From NCBI GenBank assembly GCA_016793325.1, contig JAEUKI010000076.1:32760-96759 (forward strand): a stretch of 64,000 nt of DNA, in the 5' to 3' direction. How positions within the stretch are numbered: the stretch's first letter is position 1; each line of letters begins with the position of its first letter. Positions 54,903 through 62,483 of the stretch are shown piece by piece. Both the position numbers and the translations under genes were made by a program. The notes beneath the pieces were generated by a model. The model ran no database searches and was not told the DNA's origin. It worked only from the letters and a program-made list of their open reading frames with translations. Source of the DNA: Myxococcales bacterium (GTDB taxonomy: Bacteria > Myxococcota_A > Polyangia > Polyangiales > Ga0077539).

Positions 54903-55283
54903 ATGTTGCTGAGCAAGGAGATCGAGTTGCGCGCGATCGAGACCACGCCGCTCGGCAACAGCGTGGCCCTTGCCGAGATCCCCTCGCTGGGTCGCGTGGC
55001 GTTCTTCAGCGCCTCGAAGAACGATCACACGCGCGATCTCCCGTGGTTGCGAGAGACGTTTGGCGAGGACGTCTGCGTGATCGTCGAGAAGCACTACAGC
55101 TGGCCCGTGATGGTCGTCACCGCGGAGCGAGGCGATGCGCGCTCGGTGGCCGAGTTCGCCGTCGCGGTCGCGGTGCTGTACAGCTTCGGCGATCCGGCCA
55201 ACTACGACGTGACGGTGAACGAACAGCGAATCAACGTGACGGTCGAGTGCTTCGGGCGCGAGTGGCGCTTCGCGGTCTCGTAG
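54903..55283 (+). CDS. Unknown protein of the RNA-repair operon, 126 aa
   Basis: ATG at 54903, three bases after the HD-Pnk stop, so almost certainly co-transcribed and translated from the same message. Soluble, acidic, alpha/beta: SLGRVAFFSASKNDHTRDLPWLRETF, then VIVEKHYSWPVMVVTAERGD, a helix (SVAEFAVAVAVLYSFG) and a last strand pair (VTVNEQRINVTVECFGREW). A cluster of conserved-looking polar residues (KNDHTRD; EKHYSW) could be a nucleic-acid or active site, but no family is recognised. Possible roles are RNA binding, substrate capture or regulation of the repair enzymes; all are inference. It is convergent with the PLD lipoprotein, four bases away. Confidence 0.8.
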   Translation: MLLSKEIELRAIETTPLGNSVALAEIPSLGRVAFFSASKNDHTRDLPWLRETFGEDVCVIVEKHYSWPVMVVTAERGDARSVAEFAVAVAVLYSFGDPANYDVTVNEQRINVTVECFGREWRFAVS

Positions 55284-55287
55284 TCGA

Positions 55288-56565
55288 TCACGGAATCATG
55301 CGGCCCGCGGCGTGCGAACGGTCGAACTCGGTGCGGTAGACCGTCGCGATGTTCATGTCGCGGATCCAGAGCGAGTTCTCGTTGCTGCTCCAGGCGTTGG
55401 TCGACCAGTTGGCGGAGCCGGTGACGACGGTCTGTCCGTCGATGACGAGCACTTTCGAGTGCATTTCTGCAGCGCGAACGTCGACGCCCGCAGCGCGAAT
55501 CGACGCGACGGCCGGGTCCATCGCGTAGGGGGCGCCGACGATTCCACGGACGCGAACGCCGCGGCGGTGGGCCGCGATGAGCGCGTCGGCGATGTCCTGT
55601 CGGGTGAACGCCGAGATCGCGAACTCGAGCGTCCGGGTCGCGGCGCCGATCGACGTGATGAGCTGCGCGTGCCACGCCGGAGGCTGCGTCGTCGGAGAGC
55701 GCGGCGAGAAATACACTGCGAATCGCGCGGTCGGCGAGGGCGGCGCCTCGGGCGCGATCGGGCCGAACATTCGCATCTCGAACATCCGTCGAAACTCCGC
55801 GGCGAACGGCGCGACGACGGACATGTCGTCGAGCACCATCGCGTTGTTCTCGTCGACGCAAAACGATCGTCGCGTGATGTTGGCGCTCCCGATCCAGAGC
55901 CTGCGACCGTCGGCGAGCACGAATTTGTGGTGCATCAGCCCCGAGCGCGCGTCGTCGATGATCTGCACGCGCGGGTGCGATTGCAGCCGCGAGAGCTCGC
56001 ACATGCGCGTCCCCATCACGAGGGGGCAGCTCTCGTCGTCCGTGACGATGCGCACCTGCAGCGCGGGGACAGCGGCCAATCGCGCGAGCACCACGTTGAC
56101 GAAGCAGCTGCTGTCGACCTCGTAGAGCGCCATGTCGAGCGTCGTCGTCGCGCACGCGACCACGTCGTGGAGCTGTCGCTGCAGCGCGTCCGACCGCGGC
56201 GTGAACACGGGATCTTCCGTGGTTGGCGGCGTGCACATCGTGGGCGTCGGAGGGCACGGACACGACGGGACGCCGCTGTCCGAACGCGCGTCGACGCCGC
56301 TGTCTGTGCGCGCGTCGACGCCCGTGTCCGTCGCGGCGTCCATCGTCGAGCTGTCGAGCGAGGCGTCTTCGATCGCGCTGTCGGGCGCGGACGAAACGTC
56401 GCTCGAGCTCGTGTCCGGCGCTCGTGTGTCGGTCACCGCGCTGTCGCGGCCGTTGACGCCCTCGGGGGTGCTGCACGCGGCGAGGGCGAGGAGGAGCGGC
56501 GCGCCCGTCGCGAGTCGGATCGATGAAAACTGCACACGGGGACGAGCGAGACGAAATGAAGCCAT
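55288..56565 (-). CDS. Phospholipase-D-fold lipoprotein with two HKD motifs, 425 aa
   Basis: Lipoprotein signal (LLLALAACS, Cys31), then an Asp/Ser/Thr linker to ~100 with TDSGVDARSDSGV, four cysteines (CPCPPTPTMC) and two PLD domains. HKD 1 is H212-x-K214 with the paired GSAN at 226-229. HKD 2 is H369-S-K371 with GSAN at 383-386. Both catalytic sites are complete, as in phospholipases, cardiolipin synthases and nucleases of the superfamily. The stalked, lipid-anchored form places the enzyme outside the inner membrane; substrate may be phospholipid or DNA and cannot be decided. It is convergent with the RNA-repair operon. Confidence 0.9.
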   Translation of the reverse strand: MASFRLARPRVQFSSIRLATGAPLLLALAACSTPEGVNGRDSAVTDTRAPDTSSSDVSSAPDSAIEDASLDSSTMDAATDTGVDARTDSGVDARSDSGVPSCPCPPTPTMCTPPTTEDPVFTPRSDALQRQLHDVVACATTTLDMALYEVDSSCFVNVVLARLAAVPALQVRIVTDDESCPLVMGTRMCELSRLQSHPRVQIIDDARSGLMHHKFVLADGRRLWIGSANITRRSFCVDENNAMVLDDMSVVAPFAAEFRRMFEMRMFGPIAPEAPPSPTARFAVYFSPRSPTTQPPAWHAQLITSIGAATRTLEFAISAFTRQDIADALIAAHRRGVRVRGIVGAPYAMDPAVASIRAAGVDVRAAEMHSKVLVIDGQTVVTGSANWSTNAWSSNENSLWIRDMNIATVYRTEFDRSHAAGRMIP

Positions 56566-56682
56566 GGAATGCGAGCCTACCGCAGACCGTTGCCCGTTCG
56601 TGTGTTCGACGACGTGGAAGCGAAGCTGCGTGCGATGTGCGAGCGGTGTATACCCGCCGACCCCGAGAGCGACGGTACGTGA

Positions 56683-57306
56683 ATGACGGATCGTGACGAG
56701 TCGAAGCCCGAGCGCGCGCCCACGAAGCAAGAGCGCGAAGTCCGGGCGCTGCCAGTGATCGCAGCGTGTTTGTTGTTGGTGACGGCCGCAGCCGCGCTCT
56801 ACCTGGGGCAGCGCGCGCCGACGAACACCGCGGCGCCGAGCCTTCCGTTACCCGCGCGGGACGTCGATCACTACGTCGAGGGCTCGCCTGCGTGGGTCTC
56901 CGAGCGATTTCTGCGCGCGTGGATGCGGCAACAGTACAACGTCGCGCGAGACCTCTCGGTCGGTCCGCTCCGTGATCGCTGCGAGCTGCGGCAGCGCGAG
57001 CTCGATCAGCTCCCGCCCGATCAGCGCGCGGAGCTCGATCGTACGCGTGGGTTTACGGCGGCGACGTTCTACGATCTCGAGCACGTCGAGACGCGAGACC
57101 TCGAGCGAGACGCCGACGGGCACGCGCGCAAGGAGGTCCGCGGACAGGGGCACGCGCGCGGGGCGTACTCGGGGCTTCGCGTCGACTCTCGCCGCGGGCA
57201 GACGTTTGTCCTCGTGTCGATCGACGGTCGTTGGCGCGTCGCCGAGCGCACCTGGGAGCTCGGCGCGCACGAGCGCGACGGCGGGACGGACGCGGGCGGA
57301 CTTTGA
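56683..57306 (+). CDS. Single-pass membrane protein, 207 aa
   Basis: The first ~23 residues are charged. A transmembrane helix follows (RALPVIAACLLLVTAAAALYLG, ~22-43), then ~160 extracytoplasmic residues rich in Arg, Asp and Glu with predicted helices (ELRQRELDQLPPDQRAELDR). A Tim44/SnoaL-like fold is conceivable from the helix-then-strand layout (SERFLRAWMRQQYNVARDLS ... GRWRVAERTW), but I cannot confirm it. Divergent from the PLD gene with 117 bases between. Function unknown. Confidence 0.72.
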   Translation: MTDRDESKPERAPTKQEREVRALPVIAACLLLVTAAAALYLGQRAPTNTAAPSLPLPARDVDHYVEGSPAWVSERFLRAWMRQQYNVARDLSVGPLRDRCELRQRELDQLPPDQRAELDRTRGFTAATFYDLEHVETRDLERDADGHARKEVRGQGHARGAYSGLRVDSRRGQTFVLVSIDGRWRVAERTWELGAHERDGGTDAGGL

Positions 57307-57316
57307 AACTCGTCGG

Positions 57317-57356
57317 CCCTCGCGCGATCATGCGCTGTTCGTGAGCGCCGCGAGGG
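57317..57356. terminator. Hairpin between convergent genes
   Basis: CCCTCGCG (57317-57324) pairs with CGCGAGGG (57349-57356), with an inner GCGCT/AGCGC stem. No T-run follows, so termination is plausible but unproven. Confidence 0.35.
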
Positions 57357-57388
57357 AAGCATCGACGCAACGATCGCCCCGCGTTCGC

Positions 57389-59425
57389 TCACAGCCGCGT
57401 CGCGGTGATCGTGTAGGTCGGCGATTCGCTCGTCGTCTGCACTTGCAGGTGCAGTCGCTCGCCGGCCGTGAGCTCGACGTCGTCGATCGGGATCCCCGCG
57501 CCCCCGCAGGACCGCCCTGCGCAGTACCTTCGGACGGTGAGCGTCACGGGGCCCGCGCTCGCGAAGCGATAGCGCCCCGCGCTCGTGGCCACGAAATCAA
57601 ACGAGAGCCACAGCGCTGAGCTGCTGCCGCACGCGCGAGAGTACATGGTCGACCGGGTCGCGCCCGTCAGCGTGCTCGTCGCGCCGACCGGCGTCCACTC
57701 GGCGGTCGCAGCGCCGAAGCACAGGTGCGTCGTGCTCTGCGGCAGGACGCAGCGATTGCTCGCGCACCCCAGGCCCTCTGCGCAGCGGCCGATTTCGCCG
57801 AGGACGTAGGGCGATCGGCCCACGAGCCCGCACGGCCCGCCGAAGGCGCTCACGGGCATCGGCGTCACGTTGGCGTCGATGATGATTTGTGGTGCCTCGA
57901 GTCGCACGCGCGCGACGCGCGAGACCGTCTCGACTCGCATGCGAACGGCGCACACGAAGCGACGGACGGGCGCCGCGGTCCAGTCGCCATCGACGCACTC
58001 GGCGCCGTCGTTGGCGAGCTCGTTTCCGTCTTCGTCGTAGGCTTTTGCGGCCACGACGCCGGTCGGGAGCGCTTCGCCGAGGATGTTCAAGAGCACCATG
58101 GGGCCGCCGTACGCGGTCCCGTTCGGGTCGCGATACGACTGCGTGTTCGCCGTCACCGAGCGCACGCGCGTCGCTCGGCCTGCGAGCGAGACGCAGCGCT
58201 CGAGTCCGTCGTTGTCGCTGATGCACGCGAGGCCGTCGGCGCATCGGTAGACGTAGCTCGACGGCTCGCAGCGCTCGCCTTGCACGGGTTGCGCGGCGCG
58301 GGTGGGCTCGATGTCGGCGATCACCGAGGCGCGCGCGGTGCGGCCGATCCGCGGCGCGAACCACACGCGGATCTTGGTTACTTCGGGCCGCGGGTAGAGC
58401 GCCGTCTGCGTCGCGCCGAAGAAGCCGCCGCGGATCGAGGCGGTCGGAGCGGAGGTCGCGTGCGGGGCGAGGGCGCCGGACGAATCGAGGAGCTCGTAGC
58501 GGAGCTCGCGCTGAATCGGCGGGAGATTTCGCGGCCAACCCGCGGTCGTGCCCGAGACGAAGACGGTCCTTCCGTCGAACCACGCGCGCACGCGGCTCGG
58601 AACGATCTCGTCGATCCGCTCCGCGGACACGCACGCGTATCGCTCGCTGTCGCAGCGGTCGACGAAGCACGATTCTCCTTCGGCGCAGGCGTTTCCCGGG
58701 GCGCATGCGAGCTCAGCCACGCGCTCGGCGCGGACCTCGAACGAGCATCGCGTCCCTCGCGCGCAGCCGTCGATCACGAAGTCGAAACGCTCGTCGCGCT
58801 GCGCGTAGAGCTCGATCGCGACCGTGCTCACGACGTCGGGTCCCGTGACGGGCCACGACTCCGCGGGGAGCTCGAGCGTCCGCTGCCACTCGCTCGGCGC
58901 AGCGCTCGGCGAGCACGCGCGTTGGGCGGTGATCCGGTGGGCGCCGATTCCACGGGCCGTGACGCGCCATTTTCCGCCCCGCGGAGCGCGAAAGTGCACC
59001 GTCGCGTCGTCGCCGTCGACCCAGCTCGTCTCGCGAGCATCTGCGCCTGCGAGCGAGCGTGCGTCGCGCTCTGCGACGACGGTGAGCGCGAACGTCTCGA
59101 CGCCCGGCGCGCGAGGAGCGCTCGCGGTCGAAGCGCGACCCAACACGACGGCGGGCTCTGCGCACGTCTGCGCCGCGGGCGCGTGGGCGCTCTCGATCGG
59201 CTCGCACGCGCGAGGGCCTCCGTCGCTCGGAGGGCTCGCGTCGGGCTGCGCGTCTTCGACGGGGGACTGCGCGTCGCGCATGGGTGCGACCGCGTCGCGC
59301 TCGGGCGTCGCGGCGTCGCTCTCGATCGCGCTGTCTGCGCTCGCGTCTCGGGAGATTCCTGGGTCTGCGCACCCGACGCTCGCAGCGACGAGGGCGAGGG
59401 TGAGGGCGACTCGAAAGCGCTTCAT
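57389..59425 (-). CDS. Large unknown lipoprotein with many cysteines, 678 aa
   Basis: ATG at 59425 gives MKRFRVALTLALVAASVGC with the lipobox cysteine after SVG. An Asp/Ala/Ser linker (~20-70) follows. The body has repeated beta-rich modules with cysteines, among them CAPGNACAEGESC, CADGLACISDNDGLERC and CAEGLGCASNRC, which look like EGF-like or dickkopf-like small disulfide modules spaced between longer strands. The C-terminal ~120 residues (LWLSFDFVATSAGRYRFASA ... TVRRYCAGRSC) resemble a beta sandwich such as those of secreted pre-peptidase domains. No enzyme motif is visible. Surface display is the only supported inference. Convergent with the membrane protein at 56683. Confidence 0.83.
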   Translation of the reverse strand: MKRFRVALTLALVAASVGCADPGISRDASADSAIESDAATPERDAVAPMRDAQSPVEDAQPDASPPSDGGPRACEPIESAHAPAAQTCAEPAVVLGRASTASAPRAPGVETFALTVVAERDARSLAGADARETSWVDGDDATVHFRAPRGGKWRVTARGIGAHRITAQRACSPSAAPSEWQRTLELPAESWPVTGPDVVSTVAIELYAQRDERFDFVIDGCARGTRCSFEVRAERVAELACAPGNACAEGESCFVDRCDSERYACVSAERIDEIVPSRVRAWFDGRTVFVSGTTAGWPRNLPPIQRELRYELLDSSGALAPHATSAPTASIRGGFFGATQTALYPRPEVTKIRVWFAPRIGRTARASVIADIEPTRAAQPVQGERCEPSSYVYRCADGLACISDNDGLERCVSLAGRATRVRSVTANTQSYRDPNGTAYGGPMVLLNILGEALPTGVVAAKAYDEDGNELANDGAECVDGDWTAAPVRRFVCAVRMRVETVSRVARVRLEAPQIIIDANVTPMPVSAFGGPCGLVGRSPYVLGEIGRCAEGLGCASNRCVLPQSTTHLCFGAATAEWTPVGATSTLTGATRSTMYSRACGSSSALWLSFDFVATSAGRYRFASAGPVTLTVRRYCAGRSCGGAGIPIDDVELTAGERLHLQVQTTSESPTYTITATRL

Positions 59426-59500
59426 GTTCGCTGGGGATTGGGCGCTCGCGGTCGCGGTTCTCAGACAATCGTCGGGCGCGGTGCTATTTCCGTGAGCCTC

Positions 59501-60022
59501 GTGAGCGAACCGAAGCGACCCCCGTTCATCGTCTCGACGCGTGACGTACCCGAGCGGTACGAGGCGCCGTATCCGAACAACCCCGAGCGCTTCTCGCACG
59601 GACGCGCCATCGGCAAGGCGGCAGGACTCTTGCGCATCGGGCTGCACGTCGAGCGACTCGAGCCCGGACACCGAACGTCGCTCCCGCACGCCGAAGAGGA
59701 CGAAGAAGAGTTCGTGTACGTGCTCGAAGGGCGCGTCGATGCGTGGATCGACGGAGACCTCTGGCCGATGGAGGCGGGCGACCTCGCGGCGTTTCCTGCG
59801 GGGACCGGGATCGCGCACACGATCATCAACAACAGCGACGCGACGGCGCTGCTGCTCGTCGGCGGCGAGCGCGCCAAGAGCGACAGTCGCATCGTGTACC
59901 CGCTCAACGACGAGCGCCGCGGCGACATGCCGTGGAGCCAGTGGTGGAGCGACGCGCCCGCGCGCCCGCTGGGTCCGCACGACGGGCTCCCCGACGCCGC
60001 GCGCGAAAAGAAGTCTGGTTGA
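59501..60022 (+). CDS. Cupin-domain protein, 173 aa
   Basis: Small double-stranded beta-helix protein. Cupin motif 1 can be read in GHRTSLPHAEEDEEEFVYVLEG (shown in part: PHAEEDEEEFVY), where His and two Glu give metal ligands. Motif 2 is near FPAGTGIAHTIINNSD with the second His (AHTI). Such cupins bind a divalent metal and act as dioxygenases, isomerases or small-molecule sensors; the specific function is not set. GTG at 59501 is the preferred start (SEPKRPPF); a GTG three codons earlier is possible. It is divergent from the lipoprotein gene, with 75 bases between. Confidence 0.88.
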   Translation: MSEPKRPPFIVSTRDVPERYEAPYPNNPERFSHGRAIGKAAGLLRIGLHVERLEPGHRTSLPHAEEDEEEFVYVLEGRVDAWIDGDLWPMEAGDLAAFPAGTGIAHTIINNSDATALLLVGGERAKSDSRIVYPLNDERRGDMPWSQWWSDAPARPLGPHDGLPDAAREKKSG

Positions 60023-60133
60023 ATTGTGGTGCCGTCGCAACGCGCGTGATCGTGCGCGCGGGGTGTACTGGCGTATTCGACTGAGTACTCGAGTACACAC
60101 GTTTGCGTCGAGCGCGCGGAGGGGAAACACCGG

Positions 60134-60199
60134 TGCACCGAGATGGCGCTCGGGATGCACCGAGATGGCACTCGGGATGCACCGAGATGAATCTCGGTG
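60134..60199 (+). repeat. Three direct 22-bp repeats leading into a palindrome
   Basis: TGCACCGAGATG starts at 60134, 60156 and 60178, exactly 22 bases apart. The first two units read on as GCxCTCGGGA and the third as AATCTCGGTGCA, so the third completes a 24-base palindrome (TGCACCGAGAT, two bases, ATCTCGGTGCA). Each unit can also fold as CCGAG...CTCGG. There are no unique spacers, so this is not CRISPR. Confidence 0.8.
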
Positions 60200-60343
60200 C
60201 ATGGACGCCGCTGCGCGGCGCGCGCAAAGCCGCGAGGGGGATGGCGAGACGGTGCTCCTTCGCGACCGGCTCTGCGGTCGCGCGCCGCATAGCGGCGTCC
60301 ATGCACCGAGATTCATCTCGGTGCATCCCAAGATTCATCTCGG
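60160..60343. repeat. 184-bp inverted-repeat element with nested hairpins
   Basis: Arms of about 65 bases (60160-60225 and 60279-60343) are reverse complements with about six mismatches. Each arm holds the 24-base palindrome (60178-60201 and 60302-60325) and then a GCCGC...GCGGC hairpin. The loops of the latter differ (TGC in one arm, ATA in the other) while the stems are the same, which suggests that the folded structure is what is kept. The 53-base centre adds GACCG...CGGTC. It fills most of the 380-base gap between the cupin gene and the thioredoxin-fold lipoprotein gene. It could be a non-autonomous mobile element or a structured RNA; no transposase is near. Confidence 0.7.
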
Positions 60344-60402
60344 CCTGCGTCTTGCGTTGGGGCCCACTGCGCACGCTCGCGCAGAGAGAGGCTTCGCGGT
60401 TC

Positions 60403-62397
60403 ATGGGTCGCTTGCACGCGTTGGTTTGTGTTGCGTCGTCGATCGCGCTGGCGCTCGGGGGGTGCGCGCCGGGGGACATCGAGCCCATTCGGCGCAACGC
60501 GGATGCGTCCGCGGACAGCGCGGCGCCCGATGACCCCTCGCGGTGCGCGGCGGACGAGTACTACGTCGGGCGCGTTCGCGGTCGCGCCGTGCGCGCGCGG
60601 GGAATGTTCACGCAGCCTATCGCCAACGCGCAGATCACGGTGTGCGGGAGCGCGTGCGTTCCGGGCGAGGCGGGGTCGGACGGGCGCTTCGACTTCGAGG
60701 TCGACCTGTGTTTTCCCCAAGGGGCTGCGTACCCGCACGGGGCCGTGGTGCAAGTGGTCGGGTCGACCGAGCAGCTCGACATGTACTACGACCCGTTCGA
60801 GTCGAGCGGGCGTCGGTCGATCGCGGTGGTCGACCTCGGGGACTACAACGTTCCGTCGTTGGCGGGCGCGGCGACCGCGCGCATCGATATGATGTCGACG
60901 ACGCCCGTCGAGATCGTGACCGCGGGCGGGGCGAAGGTGCGGTTCGTTCCGACGGCGGTCGAGCTTCCGCTCAGCGCCGAGGACATGACCGTGCGCGTGG
61001 TGGACATCTCGACGAGCGTCGGTGACTCGCTCGCGACGCCCGGTCGCGACGATCGCGCGGTCGCGTTCGTGGGAATCCACCCTGCGGACACCAAGCTCGC
61101 GCAGGCCGCGCAGATCGAGCTCCCCAACACGCTCTCGCTCGCGCCCAACAGCGCCGTCGAGCTCGTCGCCCTCGGAAATCACGGCACCGAACGCGTCGTC
61201 GCCCCCGGCGTCCTCGGCGTCGTCGGCGTCGGAACGGTCTCGTCCGACGGCCGGCGCGTCGTCGGCGAGACCCGCGCGTTCGGCCTCGTCGGCTATCGAC
61301 TCTCGCGCGGCGCCCGCCCGCCCTCTGCGCCGAGCGACGCTGGAGCGCCGCAGATCGACGCAGGTCGACCGATGGACTCGGGCGTCGCGACGCCCCCTTC
61401 GACGCCGCCCTGGACGCCGCCCGTGACGCGCACCGATCGCTGTCGGTACTTCGCGCGGACGTGCGTGGGCTGCACGGCGATCCCCGAGTGCGGGTACGTT
61501 CCTGCGACGGGCGATTGCTTTCCGGGCAGCGAGCGCGGGCCCGACCCGAGGGTGTCTCCGACGGCGCCTGTTTCGTGGGTGTGGTTTCAAGATGACTGCT
61601 TCTCGACGCCGATGCCGCCGCCGCCACCATCGAGCGATCCGTGCGCGAGCGCGACCGACTGCGCGAGCTGCACCGCGCGAAGCTCCTGCGGCTGGTGCGC
61701 CGGTCGCTGCCTCTCGGGAACCTCCCGCGGACCGATCGCCAGCGCGTGCTCCGACTGGCGCTGGGTGAGCACGGATTGCTCGGGCGTTCCTCCGGTTCCG
61801 CCGCCCCCGCCGCCGACGGACTCGGGTGTCTCTCGTCCGGACGCGTCGATGCCACCGCCACCACCGCCGCCACCGCCCGCGGACTCGGGCGTCGCGCCGA
61901 TGCCCATGACGTGCACGCCGCCGACGAGCAACTTCTGCGGCCGCCCCGGGAGCTGCAATCTGCGGCCGTTTTCGCTGACCGACGCGAACACCAACAGCCC
62001 TTGGGCGCTCTACGGAAGCGACTACTGCGCGGCGCGCGCGACGGTCATCGTCGTGAGCGCGGGCTGGTGCGGCGCGTGTCAGCGTGAAGCACCAGAATTC
62101 GAAGCGGACATCCAACGCGCGTACGCGTCGCGCGGTGTTCGCTCGGTGATCACGCTCATCGAAAACGCCGATCGATCGCGGGCCACCACCAGCTACGCGC
62201 TCTCGTGGCAGCGTCGCTTCGGGATCACCTCGCGCATGACCATCGACCCCACGCGGCAAGTGTCGATGGCCCTCGGGCTCTCGAGCATCTCGCTCCCGCA
62301 CACGCTCGTGATCGATCGAACCGGGCGCATCCGCCACTCGGGCTTCGCCGAAGTGAGCACGATCCGCGCGCTGCTCGATCGCATCCTCGCGGAGTAG
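60403..62397 (+). CDS. Lipoprotein with C-terminal thioredoxin-fold domain, 664 aa
   Basis: Lipoprotein signal (MGRLHALVCV...LALGGC, Cys21). Residues ~45-150 look like a carboxypeptidase-regulatory-like beta domain (RGRAVRARGMFTQPIANAQITV) and are followed by a further beta region. Pro-rich linkers (PPPPPPPPPADSGV) alternate with PSI-like Cys modules (CASATDCASCTARSSCGWC). The last ~130 residues are a thioredoxin fold of the TlpA/AhpC type: active-site WCGAC (W555, C556, C559) and a cis-proline in ISLPHT. It should reduce or exchange disulfides at the cell surface. An enzyme carried on a long stalk with disulfide-rich modules is unusual. The structured repeat element lies immediately upstream. 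Confidence 0.88.
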   Translation: MGRLHALVCVASSIALALGGCAPGDIEPIRRNADASADSAAPDDPSRCAADEYYVGRVRGRAVRARGMFTQPIANAQITVCGSACVPGEAGSDGRFDFEVDLCFPQGAAYPHGAVVQVVGSTEQLDMYYDPFESSGRRSIAVVDLGDYNVPSLAGAATARIDMMSTTPVEIVTAGGAKVRFVPTAVELPLSAEDMTVRVVDISTSVGDSLATPGRDDRAVAFVGIHPADTKLAQAAQIELPNTLSLAPNSAVELVALGNHGTERVVAPGVLGVVGVGTVSSDGRRVVGETRAFGLVGYRLSRGARPPSAPSDAGAPQIDAGRPMDSGVATPPSTPPWTPPVTRTDRCRYFARTCVGCTAIPECGYVPATGDCFPGSERGPDPRVSPTAPVSWVWFQDDCFSTPMPPPPPSSDPCASATDCASCTARSSCGWCAGRCLSGTSRGPIASACSDWRWVSTDCSGVPPVPPPPPPTDSGVSRPDASMPPPPPPPPPADSGVAPMPMTCTPPTSNFCGRPGSCNLRPFSLTDANTNSPWALYGSDYCAARATVIVVSAGWCGACQREAPEFEADIQRAYASRGVRSVITLIENADRSRATTSYALSWQRRFGITSRMTIDPTRQVSMALGLSSISLPHTLVIDRTGRIRHSGFAEVSTIRALLDRILAE

Positions 62398-62483
62398 CGA
62401 CGGCGGCTCCAACGGCGGGCGTGTGTCGCGACGATTCGCGAAGAGCGCTCGCTACGGCGGTGGTACCTTCGACGTTGGTACGC

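Noticed and set aside
60134..60199. CRISPR array suggested by three short repeats
   Set aside because: The repeats abut at 22-bp spacing without unique spacers and turn into a palindrome. No cas gene is near.
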